A stretch of DNA of 15,474 bases from JBCBSZ01 sp039185015 (GCA_039185015.1 JBCDAU010000069.1:1-15474), one strand, 5' to 3'. Positions 1 through 7,808 are shown, counted from the first letter of the stretch. Made by a program: numbers and translations. Notes: generated by a model from the sequence alone, not told the origin.

Positions 1-501
1 CGACAGGACCTCGCCGTCGACGGTCCGGTCGAACACCACACCGCTGCCACACAGCGGGCAGTACGAGATCAGCACCGGCCGACCATCGACGACGATGTTC
101 ACGATCTCGTGGAAGTTCAGGATGCGGTGCGGCCAGGCGGTGGCGGAGCCGTCCTCGCCGACGTAGACGAGCACGAGCTCGTCGTCGCCGATCAGGTCGA
201 ACTCGTCGACCCCGACCGTCGGCGGATCGGTGAGCGGGATGATCCGGTCGACGAGGTCGAGGATCGTCTCGTCGTCCGCCTCCGACAACGAGATCGAGCC
301 GCCGTCGAAGGTGTCGAAGTGCACGTCGCCCAGCTCGACCTCGGCGATCGATCGGTCCGGGATGCCGATGCTCGACGCGGGGATGGGGGCGTCCGCGGTC
401 GAGCGCTCGGTGAGCGATCCCTCGGCGAGTGTCGTCGGTGCCGCCTCGTCAGCGCCACAGGCGGCGAGGAGCGCGAGCACGAACAGGAACGACCGACGCA
501 C
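1..501 (-). CDS. DUF3179-type lipoprotein, C-terminal part beyond the window
   Basis: The frame from a GTG at 499-501 stays open to base 1 and gives 167 residues; the rest lies outside the window. The N-terminus (two Arg, hydrophobic stretch, then LAAC at residues 12-15) is a lipoprotein signal, so Cys15 is the likely lipidated residue and the protein should be anchored outside the membrane. This lipobox is the reason for choosing the start. A Ser/Thr/Ala-rich linker follows. Residues about 108-160 match the DUF3179 core as I know it: a WPHRILNFHEIVN-like segment, then YCPLCGSG with Cys148 and Cys151. The function of DUF3179 is not established; the CxxC could bind a metal or be redox active, which is inference. 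No clear ribosome binding site is visible. The gene is separated from the protease upstream on the same strand by a hairpin, so it is probably its own unit. Confidence 0.82.
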   Translation of the reverse strand, partial: MRRSFLFVLALLAACGADEAAPTTLAEGSLTERSTADAPIPASSIGIPDRSIAEVELGDVHFDTFDGGSISLSEADDETILDLVDRIIPLTDPPTVGVDEFDLIGDDELVLVYVGEDGSATAWPHRILNFHEIVNIVVDGRPVLISYCPLCGSGVVFDRTVDGEVLS

Positions 502-562
502 CCGTTGTTGAACCCGGTGACCCGTGCTCGCGTTCCCCGACGATGTCGAACCACACGCGAAG

Positions 563-589
563 GAGCCCGGGGCCGATCGCCCCGGGCTC
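563..589 (-). terminator. Hairpin after the subtilase gene
   Basis: The sequence holds a perfect 10-bp inverted repeat (563-572 with 580-589, core AGCCCGGGG/CCCCGGGCT) around a 7-nt loop. It starts about 28 bases beyond the protease stop codon on the minus strand. There is no T-run after it, so it would be a U-poor terminator or an mRNA 3'-end stabiliser. Its place between two same-strand genes suggests it ends protease transcripts. Confidence 0.6.
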
Positions 590-617
590 GCTCACGCCCA
601 ACGCACTCCGCGGCGCC

Positions 618-2060
618 TCACAGGTCCCAGCCCGCACCGCTCCACGTGGCGCCGCTCCACGTGGCACCCGACCACGTCGCACCCGACCAGGTCGCACCGC
701 TCCACGTGGCACCCGACCACGTCGCACCCGACCAGGTCGCACCGCTCCACGTGGCACCCGACCACGTCGCACCCGACCAGGTGCCACCCGACCAGACGGC
801 GCCGCTCCAGGTGGCACCGGACCAGGTCGCGCCGTTCCACTGCCCACCGGACCAGGTGGCGCCGCTCGGGGCGAGGATGCCCTGGCCCTCGCCCGCCGCC
901 CGTCGGTGCAGCTGCTGCGGCACCCACATGTAGATGCGGTTGATGGTCCGCTGGCCGTCGAGGTAGCCGCCTCCGCCACGGCTGCGAGGCGCATCGATGT
1001 TGCGGGTACCAGACGAGAGGGTCGCCTTGAGGTCCTCGTTGGTCATCTCCGGCAGCACGCTCAGGAGACGGGCGGCGACACCGGTGGCCACGGCGGCGGA
1101 CTGTGATGTGCCGGAGCCGAGGAACAGGTCGTCGCCGAAGCGGGCGCCGGGGGCGAGCTGGTCGATCGTCGACCCGGGAACCCGGTACGAGGCGATCGAA
1201 CGGCCGGGGGCGACCAGGTCGGGATCACGCTCGCCGTTCCCCGTGGCCGACCACGCCGGGATGGTCCAGGTGGCCCGGCGGCCACTCGTCGTGTCGGAGG
1301 CGCCGACGGCGAGGATGAACGGGCTGATCGCCGGGCTGTCCAGGTGATCCTGGGTGTGCCCGTCGTTGCCGGCGGCGACGACGACGAAGATGCCGGCGTC
1401 CCACGCCCGCTCGACCGCGGCCGAGAGCAGGTCTCCCTCGTGATCCGGGACGCCGGAGAGTCCCAGCGAGAGGTTCAGGACCCGGATGTTCAGCCCGTCG
1501 CGATCGCGGTGCTCGACGACCCAGTCGATGGCCGCGACGACCTGGGGCACGGTCGTGATGCCGTCACGGCCGGCGACCTTGACGCTGATGATCCGGGCCT
1601 CCGGGGCGAAGCCGACGTTCCCGGCTCGGTCACCGGCGATGATGCCGGCCAGGTGGGTGCCGTGTCCGTAGGAGTCGAGGTAGGCGAGCTCCGGGATGTG
1701 CCCCTCGTTGGAGAGGTCGGGGCCGTGGAGCACCCGCCCGTCGTCGAGACCGGCGACCGGGCTCACGCCGGTGTCGATCAGCGCGACGTCGATGCCCTCA
1801 CCATCACCGAAGTGCTTGAAGCGCCGCAGCGTCGAGTTGCGCAGCTTGTTCATCCGGACCGGCTGCGCCTGGTCGTCGGCTTCGAGCAGCTCGACGAACT
1901 CCGACGACGGGGTGACCACGTCGACGGCTGCGGCCGCACCGACCTCGGGCGGATCCGTCGAGGCGGGCAGCACCGGCGACAACATCGCCAGCAGCAACGC
2001 CACCACCAGGAAGGGCAGACCTCTCGCTCGCATGGACCAGGCATCGACCCGTGACGGCAC
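618..2060 (-). CDS. Secreted S8 (subtilisin-like) serine protease with C-terminal WSG pentapeptide repeats
   Basis: The product is 480 residues from a GTG at 2060, or 471 from an ATG at 2033. The ATG sits directly before a classic signal peptide (Arg residues, then a hydrophobic LVVALLLAML core) and may be the true start; neither has a clear ribosome binding site. Numbering from the GTG, the S8 triad is visible: Asp96 in LIDTG, His133 in YGHGTH, and Ser319 in GSGTSQSA, with the oxyanion Asn232 in AAGND. The usual GTSMA is GTSQS here. After the catalytic domain, roughly residues 402-480 are 15 tandem pentapeptides of the type ATWSG (variants GQWNG, AVWSG, GTWSG) closed by AGWDL. The protein should act outside the cell or at the cell surface; the repeat tail may be a surface-binding or structural module, which is inference. 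It follows the 308-residue gene by 42-69 bases on the same strand and could be the last gene of that operon. Confidence 0.9.
   Translation of the reverse strand: MPSRVDAWSMRARGLPFLVVALLLAMLSPVLPASTDPPEVGAAAAVDVVTPSSEFVELLEADDQAQPVRMNKLRNSTLRRFKHFGDGEGIDVALIDTGVSPVAGLDDGRVLHGPDLSNEGHIPELAYLDSYGHGTHLAGIIAGDRAGNVGFAPEARIISVKVAGRDGITTVPQVVAAIDWVVEHRDRDGLNIRVLNLSLGLSGVPDHEGDLLSAAVERAWDAGIFVVVAAGNDGHTQDHLDSPAISPFILAVGASDTTSGRRATWTIPAWSATGNGERDPDLVAPGRSIASYRVPGSTIDQLAPGARFGDDLFLGSGTSQSAAVATGVAARLLSVLPEMTNEDLKATLSSGTRNIDAPRSRGGGGYLDGQRTINRIYMWVPQQLHRRAAGEGQGILAPSGATWSGGQWNGATWSGATWSGAVWSGGTWSGATWSGATWSGATWSGATWSGATWSGATWSGATWSGATWSGATWSGAGWDL
621..863 (-). repeat. 15-bp tandem repeats with a 45-bp higher-order period inside the protease gene
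   Basis: The C-terminal coding part consists of 15-bp units, each coding one WSG-type pentapeptide. Within it, 654-698 and 699-743 are identical 45-bp blocks, and 744-788 differs from them at only two bases. Each block holds three pentapeptide codon sets that differ from one another (for example AGC versus TCG for serine). The units at 789-863 are more diverged and include the GQWNG variant. This is the signature of recent duplication of a three-pentapeptide block. Confidence 0.92.
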
Positions 2061-2102
2061 CGACTGCAGCGACGGACGGACCCGATACGGACAACGGCCC
2101 GA

Positions 2103-3029
2103 CTACGAGCGCTCGCCGCCCCACAGGGCCTGACGCACCACCGCCTCGGGGCCGAGCTCCTCCAGCGAGGTCGCCAGCTCGCGGAGGTCATGTGCGGCCT
2201 GCTCCCACCGGCTCGGCAGATCCGCCCAGGCGCGTTCGATCGCTTGCTGGCCCGCACGACGAGCCGGCACCCACAGGAACGGCGCGAAGAGGAGCGCGAG
2301 ACCGCGCGGGATGACCCAACCCCTCGCACGGACGAGCCACACGTCGCCGGAACGGGCCACGAACACCCGACCCGCGACACGGAACCTCCGAGTGCGCACG
2401 CTGCCCCGCAGCGCGCAGCCCCCCTCGCCGAGGAGGGGGCCCGGATCTGCCCTGACGGCACCGTCGTTCGGGAGGAGCCACGCCGCCAACCACCGCTCGA
2501 GCCGGCCGGCGTCGGCGGACAACTCGGCGCGTCGGAGCTCCGCTGACATCGTCGGCGTGCCGTCGAGGCCGATCTCGATGTCGACCTCGTAGATCTGGTC
2601 GTCCTCGACGCGGGTGACCACGAAACGAAGCCCCGTCCGGTCATCGCTGACCAGGACGACCTCGGTGGTGGACTCGACCGTGCCGATGAGCTCCTTGGCC
2701 CGTTGGCGGCGCTGCGCGCTGGTCATCATCGGGATCGGGCGCATGCCGCGCCGGCGCCGGAGCTCGGCGATCTGCTCATCGACCTCGGGGTTGAGGTGGT
2801 GGGGCATCTCGCCTGCGAGCCGCTCGGTCACGATGCGGTAGCGGGCTCCCTCATGACGGTGACGTCCCTCGACGAGGGTGACCGAGGCCTCGGCGAGCCC
2901 GCTCAGCGGGTTGACCGGGTGACCGTCGTCGAAGCGGAGACCAGCCCACTCGGCGAGCAACGGTGGTACCAGCGCGAGCAGCGGGCCGAGGTCGAGCCGC
3001 TCGATCGAGCCCGAGGTCGAGAAGCGCAC
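2103..3029 (-). CDS. Uncharacterised 308-residue protein in the uppS-recO operon
   Basis: I do not recognise this family. The start is a GTG at 3027-3029; TACCTT (reverse of 3038-3043) lies 8 nt before it, which could be a promoter for a leaderless message. The protein has no signal peptide. Residues about 1-70 are mixed alpha/beta. Residues 83-115 are strongly basic (a run of four Arg, then QRRQRAKE). Residues 120-155 look like alternating beta strands rich in Asp/Glu. A hydrophobic segment at 238-254 (IPRGLALLFAPFLW) is too short and proline-broken to be a sure membrane helix, and an acidic/helical tail follows. It lies 33 bases after recO and upstream of the secreted protease, all on one strand, so it is probably co-transcribed. 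An association with the envelope is only a guess from context. Confidence 0.72.
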   Translation of the reverse strand: MRFSTSGSIERLDLGPLLALVPPLLAEWAGLRFDDGHPVNPLSGLAEASVTLVEGRHRHEGARYRIVTERLAGEMPHHLNPEVDEQIAELRRRRGMRPIPMMTSAQRRQRAKELIGTVESTTEVVLVSDDRTGLRFVVTRVEDDQIYEVDIEIGLDGTPTMSAELRRAELSADAGRLERWLAAWLLPNDGAVRADPGPLLGEGGCALRGSVRTRRFRVAGRVFVARSGDVWLVRARGWVIPRGLALLFAPFLWVPARRAGQQAIERAWADLPSRWEQAAHDLRELATSLEELGPEAVVRQALWGGERS

Positions 3030-3062
3030 GCGCGATGAAGGTACCTCGGACCGCCGAGGAGC

Positions 3063-3773
3063 TCAGCTGAGCACGTGCCCCGATCGGAGGCGGCGGTCGA
3101 CGTGGAACTCGAACCAGCGGGTCGCCAGGTTGTCGAGCTCCTGGGTGGCCGGCGACGGCTCGGCGTCGAGCGCGGCGCCGAGCCGGCCGCCGAGCACGTC
3201 GCGCAGCAGCGCATGGGCGCCGGGGGCGAGGGTCACGCCCCGCCGGTGCTCCACGCACAGGACCCCGCCGGACGCATGGTCGAAGGCGACGATGTCGTCC
3301 TCGCGGCCGCACTCCACGCACGCGCCGACCTCCGGAGCGAGACCCTCGTGAGCGAGCAGGCGGAACAGGAAGGCCGGGACGAGCGTCGGCGACTCCCGCC
3401 GCTCGAGCGCACGGAGCGCGCCGAGCAGCATGTCGAGCAGACGTTCGTCGGCCTGCCGCTCCTGACCGACCAGATCCACCGCTTCGAGCAGGGTCAACGC
3501 CCGGGACAGTCGGTCGAGGTCCTCGCGTAGCAGGCGGAACGCCTCCAGGGACTCGACCTGGGTGATCGTGTCGAGCTCACGCCCCTCGTAGAGCTGGAGC
3601 GAGACGTGTGAGGTCGGCTCCAGCCGGCCACCGAACCGCGACGAGGTCTTGCGGATGCCCTTGGCGACCGCACGGACCTTGCCCCGGTCCCGGGTCTGGA
3701 TCGTCACGATCCGATCCGCCTCGCCGAGCTTGATCGTGCGCAGCACCACCCCCTCGTCGCGGTAGAGGGCCAC
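3063..3773 (-). CDS. recO: DNA repair protein RecO
   Basis: The 236-residue product matches RecO in length and layout. The N-terminus VALYRDEGVVLRTIKLGEAD is the typical OB-fold start of the family, followed by KGIRKTSSRFGGRLEP. The C-terminal helical domain carries Cys152, Cys155, Cys173 and His176 (CVEC ... CVEH), a zinc site as found in many RecO proteins. RecO anneals complementary strands and helps load RecA onto SSB-coated DNA in the RecF pathway, in the cytoplasm. The GTG start at 3771-3773 is supported by the family N-terminus; GAGGGA lies about 8-10 nt upstream. It begins 12 bases after the uppS stop, so uppS and recO are almost certainly one transcript, a common actinobacterial pairing. 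Confidence 0.95.
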   Translation of the reverse strand: MALYRDEGVVLRTIKLGEADRIVTIQTRDRGKVRAVAKGIRKTSSRFGGRLEPTSHVSLQLYEGRELDTITQVESLEAFRLLREDLDRLSRALTLLEAVDLVGQERQADERLLDMLLGALRALERRESPTLVPAFLFRLLAHEGLAPEVGACVECGREDDIVAFDHASGGVLCVEHRRGVTLAPGAHALLRDVLGGRLGAALDAEPSPATQELDNLATRWFEFHVDRRLRSGHVLS

Positions 3774-3785
3774 GGTGTCGATCCC

Positions 3786-4505
3786 TCAGTCGTCGAGGCC
3801 GCCGAAGCGGCGGGATCGGGCCTGGTACTCGCGCACGGCATCGGCGAGGTGCTCGCGGCGGAAGTCGGGCCAGAGGGTGTCGGTGAAGACCAGCTCGCTG
3901 TAGGCCAGCTCCCAGAGCAGGAAGTTCGAGATGCGGAACTCGCCGGAGGTGCGGACCATGAGGTCGGGCTCGGGCATCTCGGCGTCGTACAGGTGGGCAG
4001 CGATGGCCTTCTCGCTGATGTCGTCGGGTCCGGCGCCGGCGGCCACGAGCTGCTTGACGGCGTCGACGATCTCGGCCCGGCCCCCGTAGTTGAAGGCGAT
4101 CGTGAAGGTGAGCTTCGAGTTGTCCCTGGTCAGCTCGATCGATTCGTCCATCCGTCGCATCAACCGCTTGGGGACCCGCCAGTTGCGCCGGCCGATGAAC
4201 CGCACCCGGACGCCGAGCTCGTGGAGCTCCTGGCTCCGCCGGAGCAGCAGGCTCTCGTTGAAGCCCATCAGGAACTTGACCTCGTCCTTGGGCCGCCGCC
4301 AGTTCTCGGTCGAGAAGGCGTAGACGGTCAGCCACTGGATCCCGAGCTCGAGAGCGCCCTCGACCGCGTCGAAGAGGGCTTCCTCACCGGCCGCGTGTCC
4401 GTCGGTTCGCTTGAGTCCACGTCGCTCCGCCCACCGGCCGTTGCCGTCCATGACGCAGGCGACGTGTCGGGGGATCCGAGTGGGGTCGATGTCGGAGAGA
4501 TCCAT
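3786..4505 (-). CDS. uppS: Isoprenyl transferase / undecaprenyl diphosphate synthase
   Basis: The 239-residue protein is a cis-prenyltransferase, which chains isopentenyl diphosphate onto an allylic diphosphate to make the C50-C55 lipid carrier for cell-wall synthesis. Visible motifs are HVACVMDGNGRWA with the catalytic Asp20, then GHxxGEE, TVYAFSTENW, FNYGGRAEI, and RTSGEFRISNFLLWELAYSE, which holds the diphosphate-binding arginines. The open frame runs far upstream, but that part is antisense to dinG; the ATG at 4503-4505, 14 residues before the catalytic motif region, gives the normal family length. Upstream TAGCTT (reverse of 4516-4521) fits a -10 box 10 nt before the ATG, implying a leaderless or very short-leader message. 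It heads the operon with recO and diverges from dinG. Confidence 0.95.
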   Translation of the reverse strand: MDLSDIDPTRIPRHVACVMDGNGRWAERRGLKRTDGHAAGEEALFDAVEGALELGIQWLTVYAFSTENWRRPKDEVKFLMGFNESLLLRRSQELHELGVRVRFIGRRNWRVPKRLMRRMDESIELTRDNSKLTFTIAFNYGGRAEIVDAVKQLVAAGAGPDDISEKAIAAHLYDAEMPEPDLMVRTSGEFRISNFLLWELAYSELVFTDTLWPDFRREHLADAVREYQARSRRFGGLDD

Positions 4506-4515
4506 CCGAGAATCG

Positions 4516-4521
4516 AAGCTA
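4516..4521 (-). promoter_or_regulatory. Putative -10 box for uppS
   Basis: TAGCTT on the minus strand fits the TANNNT pattern and lies 10 nt before the uppS ATG. No convincing -35 element is seen. The 75-bp uppS-dinG intergenic region (4506-4580) would hold both divergent promoters. Confidence 0.4.
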
Positions 4522-4568
4522 TCGCTTCCTCGCTGCGAGGCACCCACGTCGGGGCGCGAGGTCGCGCG

Positions 4569-4574
4569 TACGCT
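4569..4574 (+). promoter_or_regulatory. Putative -10 box for leaderless dinG
   Basis: TACGCT lies 6 nt before the GTG at 4581, so transcription would start at or next to the start codon. There is no ribosome binding site there, consistent with a leaderless message. Confidence 0.5.
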
Positions 4575-4580
4575 CGGCCG

Positions 4581-6479
4581 GTGGCCGATGACCGAACCGT
4601 CCTGGAGGCGATCACCACCCGCCTGCCCGGCGGAGGCGAGCGTCGCGACGGCCAGCTCGACATGTGTGAGGCGGTCACCTCGGCGATCGACGACGGTCGC
4701 CACCTGGTCGTCGCCGCCGGTACCGGGACCGGCAAGTCGCTGGCCTACCTCGTGCCGGTCCTGCGATCGGGCCGGCGGGCGGTCGTCGCGACGGCGACCA
4801 AGGCGCTCCAGGATCAGCTGGCCGACAAGGACGTGCCCTTCCTCGCCGAGCACCTCGACGAACCGGTCGTGGTGTCGGTCCTGAAGGGCCGGTCGAACTA
4901 CCTGTGCCGCCAGCGTCTCGTGGAGATGGGAGCGGCCGACGAGCAGGCGGCGCAGGCCGGCCTCGACTTCGATCTCGACCTCGAGGGGGAGGCATCGACC
5001 CCCACGGGCGCTGAGATCCGCAAGCTCGTCGAGTGGGCGGCGAGCACCACCACCGGGGACCGCGCCGAGCTGACCGAGGAGCCGTCCAACCGGGCGTGGT
5101 CGGCGGTGAGCGTGACGCCGCGGGAGTGCCCGGGAGCGCACCGCTGCCCGTCCGGCGACACCTGCTTCGCCGAGGACGCTCGCTCGGCGGCACAGGCGTC
5201 CCAGGTCGTCATCGTCAACACGCACCTCTACGCGATGCACGTCGCGACCGGCGGGATGGTGCTCCCGGAGCACGAGGTGCTCGTGGTGGACGAGGCCCAC
5301 CAGCTCGAGGACACCGTGTCGTCATCGGCCGGGGCGAGCGTCGGGCCGACCCGGGTCCTCGCCGCAGGACGGGGAGCCCGCCGGCTGTTGAAGGACACCG
5401 CGCCGGCCGATGCGGTCGAGGACGCGGCGAGCCGTCTCACCGATGCGCTCATCCCGCTGGTCGACCGGCGCATCGACGGTGACACGCCGGAGCGGCTCCG
5501 TTCGGTGCTCGAGCTCACCCGGGACCGACTCACGGCCCTCTCGGCGGCGCTCGGTGAGCGTAGGGACGACGACCTGGACACCCAGCGGATCCGCGCCCGC
5601 TCCTCCACCGACGCGTTGCGCGACGAGGTCGAGGTGGCGTTGCGCCTCCCGGACACGCACGCGGCCTGGGTCGAGGGGCCTGCCACCCAGCCCACGCTCC
5701 GGCTCGCCCCGGTCGACGTTGGGGACCTGCTCGCGGGAGCGCTGTGGCCCCAGGTCACCGCCGTGCTCACCAGCGCGACGATCCCGACCGGCCTGCCGGA
5801 CCGACTCGGCCTCCCCGACGACGAGCACACCGAGCTCGATGTCGGCAGCCCGTTCGACTACGAGTCCCAGGGGCTCCTCTACTGCGCGCTCCACCTGCCC
5901 GAGCCACGAGCCGGCGGCTACGAGGAGGCGATGCACGACGAGCTCACCTCGCTCATCGAGGCCGCGGGCGGTCGGACGATGGCGCTGTTCACGAGCTGGC
6001 GAGCGATGCGGGCCGCCGCCGAGACCGCCACCGAGCGGCTCGACGTGCCGATCCTGGTCCAGGGCGAGCTGGCCAAGCCGGCGCTGATCGAGCAGTTCAC
6101 CTCCGACGACGAGGCCTGCCTGTTCGCCACCATGGGCTTCTGGCAGGGCGTCGACGTGCCCGGGATGACGCTGTCGTTGGTGACGATCGACAAGATCCCG
6201 TTCCCGCGACCCGATGATCCCCTCCTCCAGGCGCGACGCGAGCGCGCCGGCCGGGGCGGGTTCTCCGAGATCGATCTCCCTCGTGCGGCGATGCTGCTCG
6301 CCCAGGGCGCCGGGCGACTCATCCGGACCGCAGCCGATCGTGGCGCGGTCGCCGTGTTCGATCGACGACTCGCCACGGCCGGGTACCGGTGGGAGCTGGT
6401 CAACGCCCTGCCACCCCTGAAGCGAACGCGCGACGGCGACGAGGTCCGGCAGTTCCTGCGGTCGCTGCGCTCGGGTTGA
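4581..6479 (+). CDS. dinG: DinG-family ATP-dependent helicase (XPD-like, Fe-S)
   Basis: The 632-residue protein is a superfamily 2 DNA helicase. Walker A is AGTGTGKS (residues 46-53) and the Walker B/DEAH box is VVDEAH (235-240). Four cysteines between them, Cys109 (in NYLCR) and Cys183, Cys189 and Cys195 (CPGAHRCPSGDTC), are placed as in the Fe-S cluster domain of DinG/XPD enzymes. Later helicase motifs are LTSATIP, ALFTSWRAM, GFWQGVDVPG and QGAGRLIRT. Family members unwind 5'-to-3' and act on forked, R-loop or G4 substrates in repair. I start at GTG 4581 because it precedes the conserved N-terminus by the usual distance and follows TACGCT by 6 nt; the open frame upstream is antisense to uppS. 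A PlsY-like gene follows after 27 bases. Confidence 0.94.
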   Translation: MADDRTVLEAITTRLPGGGERRDGQLDMCEAVTSAIDDGRHLVVAAGTGTGKSLAYLVPVLRSGRRAVVATATKALQDQLADKDVPFLAEHLDEPVVVSVLKGRSNYLCRQRLVEMGAADEQAAQAGLDFDLDLEGEASTPTGAEIRKLVEWAASTTTGDRAELTEEPSNRAWSAVSVTPRECPGAHRCPSGDTCFAEDARSAAQASQVVIVNTHLYAMHVATGGMVLPEHEVLVVDEAHQLEDTVSSSAGASVGPTRVLAAGRGARRLLKDTAPADAVEDAASRLTDALIPLVDRRIDGDTPERLRSVLELTRDRLTALSAALGERRDDDLDTQRIRARSSTDALRDEVEVALRLPDTHAAWVEGPATQPTLRLAPVDVGDLLAGALWPQVTAVLTSATIPTGLPDRLGLPDDEHTELDVGSPFDYESQGLLYCALHLPEPRAGGYEEAMHDELTSLIEAAGGRTMALFTSWRAMRAAAETATERLDVPILVQGELAKPALIEQFTSDDEACLFATMGFWQGVDVPGMTLSLVTIDKIPFPRPDDPLLQARRERAGRGGFSEIDLPRAAMLLAQGAGRLIRTAADRGAVAVFDRRLATAGYRWELVNALPPLKRTRDGDEVRQFLRSLRSG

Positions 6480-6493
6480 ACGGCGGACGCCGC

Positions 6494-6499
6494 TACCGT
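6494..6499 (+). promoter_or_regulatory. Putative -10 box for the leaderless PlsY-like gene
   Basis: TACCGT lies 7 nt before the ATG at 6507, inside the 27-bp gap after dinG. The same hexamer and spacing occur before the LOG-family gene at 9376. It suggests the gene has its own promoter even though it follows dinG closely. Confidence 0.45.
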
Positions 6500-6506
6500 C
6501 GCACCG

Positions 6507-7235
6507 ATGTTCGAACGGGGCGTGACCACCGTCGCGCTGTGGAGCGGGCCGCTGGTCCTCCTCGGCTACCTGCTGGGCTCGATCCCGATCGCGCTCCTGT
6601 GGCGGCGGGCCCGTCTGCGCCGGGCCCTCGATCGTGACCCGGCCGAGCAGCCGGATCGGGCCGCCGTCGGGCGGGAGGGCGAGACCCTCGTCGTCTTCTT
6701 CGAGGCGGCGATGGCGGTGCTGGCCGCTCACATCGCGTGGCAGGTGATCTCCGGGCTCGCTCCCGGTGGTGGCACACCGGCCAATCCCTTCGACGACGTC
6801 TCACCCATCGCCGTGTTCAGCGCCCAGGCGTTGACCGCCTGGCAATCGGTGGCGCTCTGGGCCGGCTACGCCGCGGTGCTCGGCCACATCGCCCCCGTGT
6901 GGACGCGGTTTCGCGGTGGCACCGGCATCCCGCCGGTGATCGGGCTGACCTTCGTCTACCTGCCGACGGTGTTCGCCTCGGGGGTGTTCGGCTTCTTCGC
7001 CGGCCTCGCCATCACGCGCAACCGGCGGCTCGCCATCGTCGTCGCCGTGCCCGTGGCGTTGATCTTCGAGTGGTTCGCCTGGGTCTTCGACTGGAACCCC
7101 GGTTGGGGGCTGCGGAGCGGGGCCGAGCCCACGATGTGGGTGCTGATGACCGGCCTGCTGCTCATCGCCCGCAACGCCTTCGACCCCCAGTGGGACCTGC
7201 CCTGGCTCCCACCCCGCCCAGAACGGAACGACTGA
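6507..7235 (+). CDS. PlsY-like integral membrane protein (divergent glycerol-3-phosphate acyltransferase homologue)
   Basis: The 242-residue protein has about six hydrophobic segments, near residues 9-32, 62-84, 104-128, 144-168, 173-193 and 208-222. Two patches match PlsY: LLGYLLGSIPIALL (18-31) and GHIAPVWTRFRGGTG (126-140), which corresponds to the GHxFPVFLxFKGGKG region. PlsY transfers acyl groups from acyl-phosphate to glycerol-3-phosphate at the inner membrane. However, the conserved GSGNxGATN loop that should follow the first helix is absent (a basic stretch RRARLRRALDRDP is there), and the GGKG lysine is Thr139. So the fold is probably shared but classical activity is doubtful; I give no gene symbol. 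It ends 3 bases before the convergent tetR stop. Confidence 0.72.
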   Translation: MFERGVTTVALWSGPLVLLGYLLGSIPIALLWRRARLRRALDRDPAEQPDRAAVGREGETLVVFFEAAMAVLAAHIAWQVISGLAPGGGTPANPFDDVSPIAVFSAQALTAWQSVALWAGYAAVLGHIAPVWTRFRGGTGIPPVIGLTFVYLPTVFASGVFGFFAGLAITRNRRLAIVVAVPVALIFEWFAWVFDWNPGWGLRSGAEPTMWVLMTGLLLIARNAFDPQWDLPWLPPRPERND

Positions 7236-7238
7236 GTC

Positions 7239-7802
7239 TCAGGCGCGGCGGGCGGCGAGGAAGTCGTCGACCGCCCGGTCACCGTCGTCGTCGGTGACCG
7301 GCATGCCGAGCAGCACTGCGCGGGTGAGCAGTGGTCCGACGAGCTCGGACGCGAGCACGTCCACCGGAGCGTCGACCAGCTCGCCTCCGGACACCCCGGC
7401 CTCGATGGCGTCTCGCAGTGAGGCACTCAGGCCGCGGACGTAGTCCGCCACGAGCGTCGACTCACCGCCGACGTCGGCGTCGAGGAGGGCGCCGAGGAGC
7501 GGGCGCACCGGCCGGTTGGCGAGCCGGAACACGAGCGTGCTGGTGCCGCGGCGCAGGTCGGCCTCGAGGTCGCCGGTGGGCTCGTCGTCGTCGGAGCGCC
7601 GGGTCGCCCCGGCGAGGATGTCCGCGATCACGTCGGACGGCTGGGGCCAGTGCCGGTAGATCGTGGTCCGGGCGACGCCCGTCTCGTCGAAGAGCCGAGT
7701 CGGCGTGATCGCCGTGATCCCCTCGGTCACGAGGAGCCGGAAGGCCGCGGTGAGGACGGCGTCGCTGGTCTCAGCACTCGGGCCCACCCGTTCCTTCGGC
7801 AC
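7239..7802 (-). CDS. TetR/AcrR-family transcriptional regulator
   Basis: With the GTG at 7800-7802 the product is 187 residues, typical for TetR. The N-terminal helix-turn-helix is clear: AVLTAAFRLLVTEGITAIT, then RLFDETGVARTTIYRHWPQPSDVI (residues about 15-60), with TTIYRHW as the recognition-helix signature. The helical C-terminal ligand-binding domain is variable and gives no hint of the effector. The GTG is chosen because TACGGT (reverse of 7809-7814) lies exactly 6 nt upstream, a leaderless arrangement as for dinG; an earlier in-frame ATG at 7832 would sit inside the operator. The gene diverges from a two-gene membrane-protein operon, and the three repeated sites at 7825-7867 lie between, so it most likely represses that operon and itself. 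Confidence 0.9.
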   Translation of the reverse strand: MPKERVGPSAETSDAVLTAAFRLLVTEGITAITPTRLFDETGVARTTIYRHWPQPSDVIADILAGATRRSDDDEPTGDLEADLRRGTSTLVFRLANRPVRPLLGALLDADVGGESTLVADYVRGLSASLRDAIEAGVSGGELVDAPVDVLASELVGPLLTRAVLLGMPVTDDDGDRAVDDFLAARRA

Positions 7803-7808
7803 GCCTCC

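Noticed and set aside
654..788. Possible CRISPR-like array (45-bp repeats)
   Set aside because: The units are contiguous with no spacers and stay in frame with the protease coding sequence, so this is a coding tandem repeat.
109..933. A plus-strand open frame with APLHVAPDHVAPDQV-like repeats
   Set aside because: It is the antisense of the protease tail and the DUF3179 gene. Its repeats are the reverse reading of the WSG codons, and the minus-strand frames have recognisable domains.
3849..4580. Longer N-terminus for the DinG helicase
   Set aside because: The open frame upstream of 4581 is exactly antisense to uppS and has no helicase content. The GTG at 4581 fits the family and the -10 box.
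4506..5300. Longer N-terminus for UppS
   Set aside because: The upstream open frame is antisense to dinG. UppS proteins begin shortly before the HVACVMDGNGRW motif, as with the ATG at 4505.
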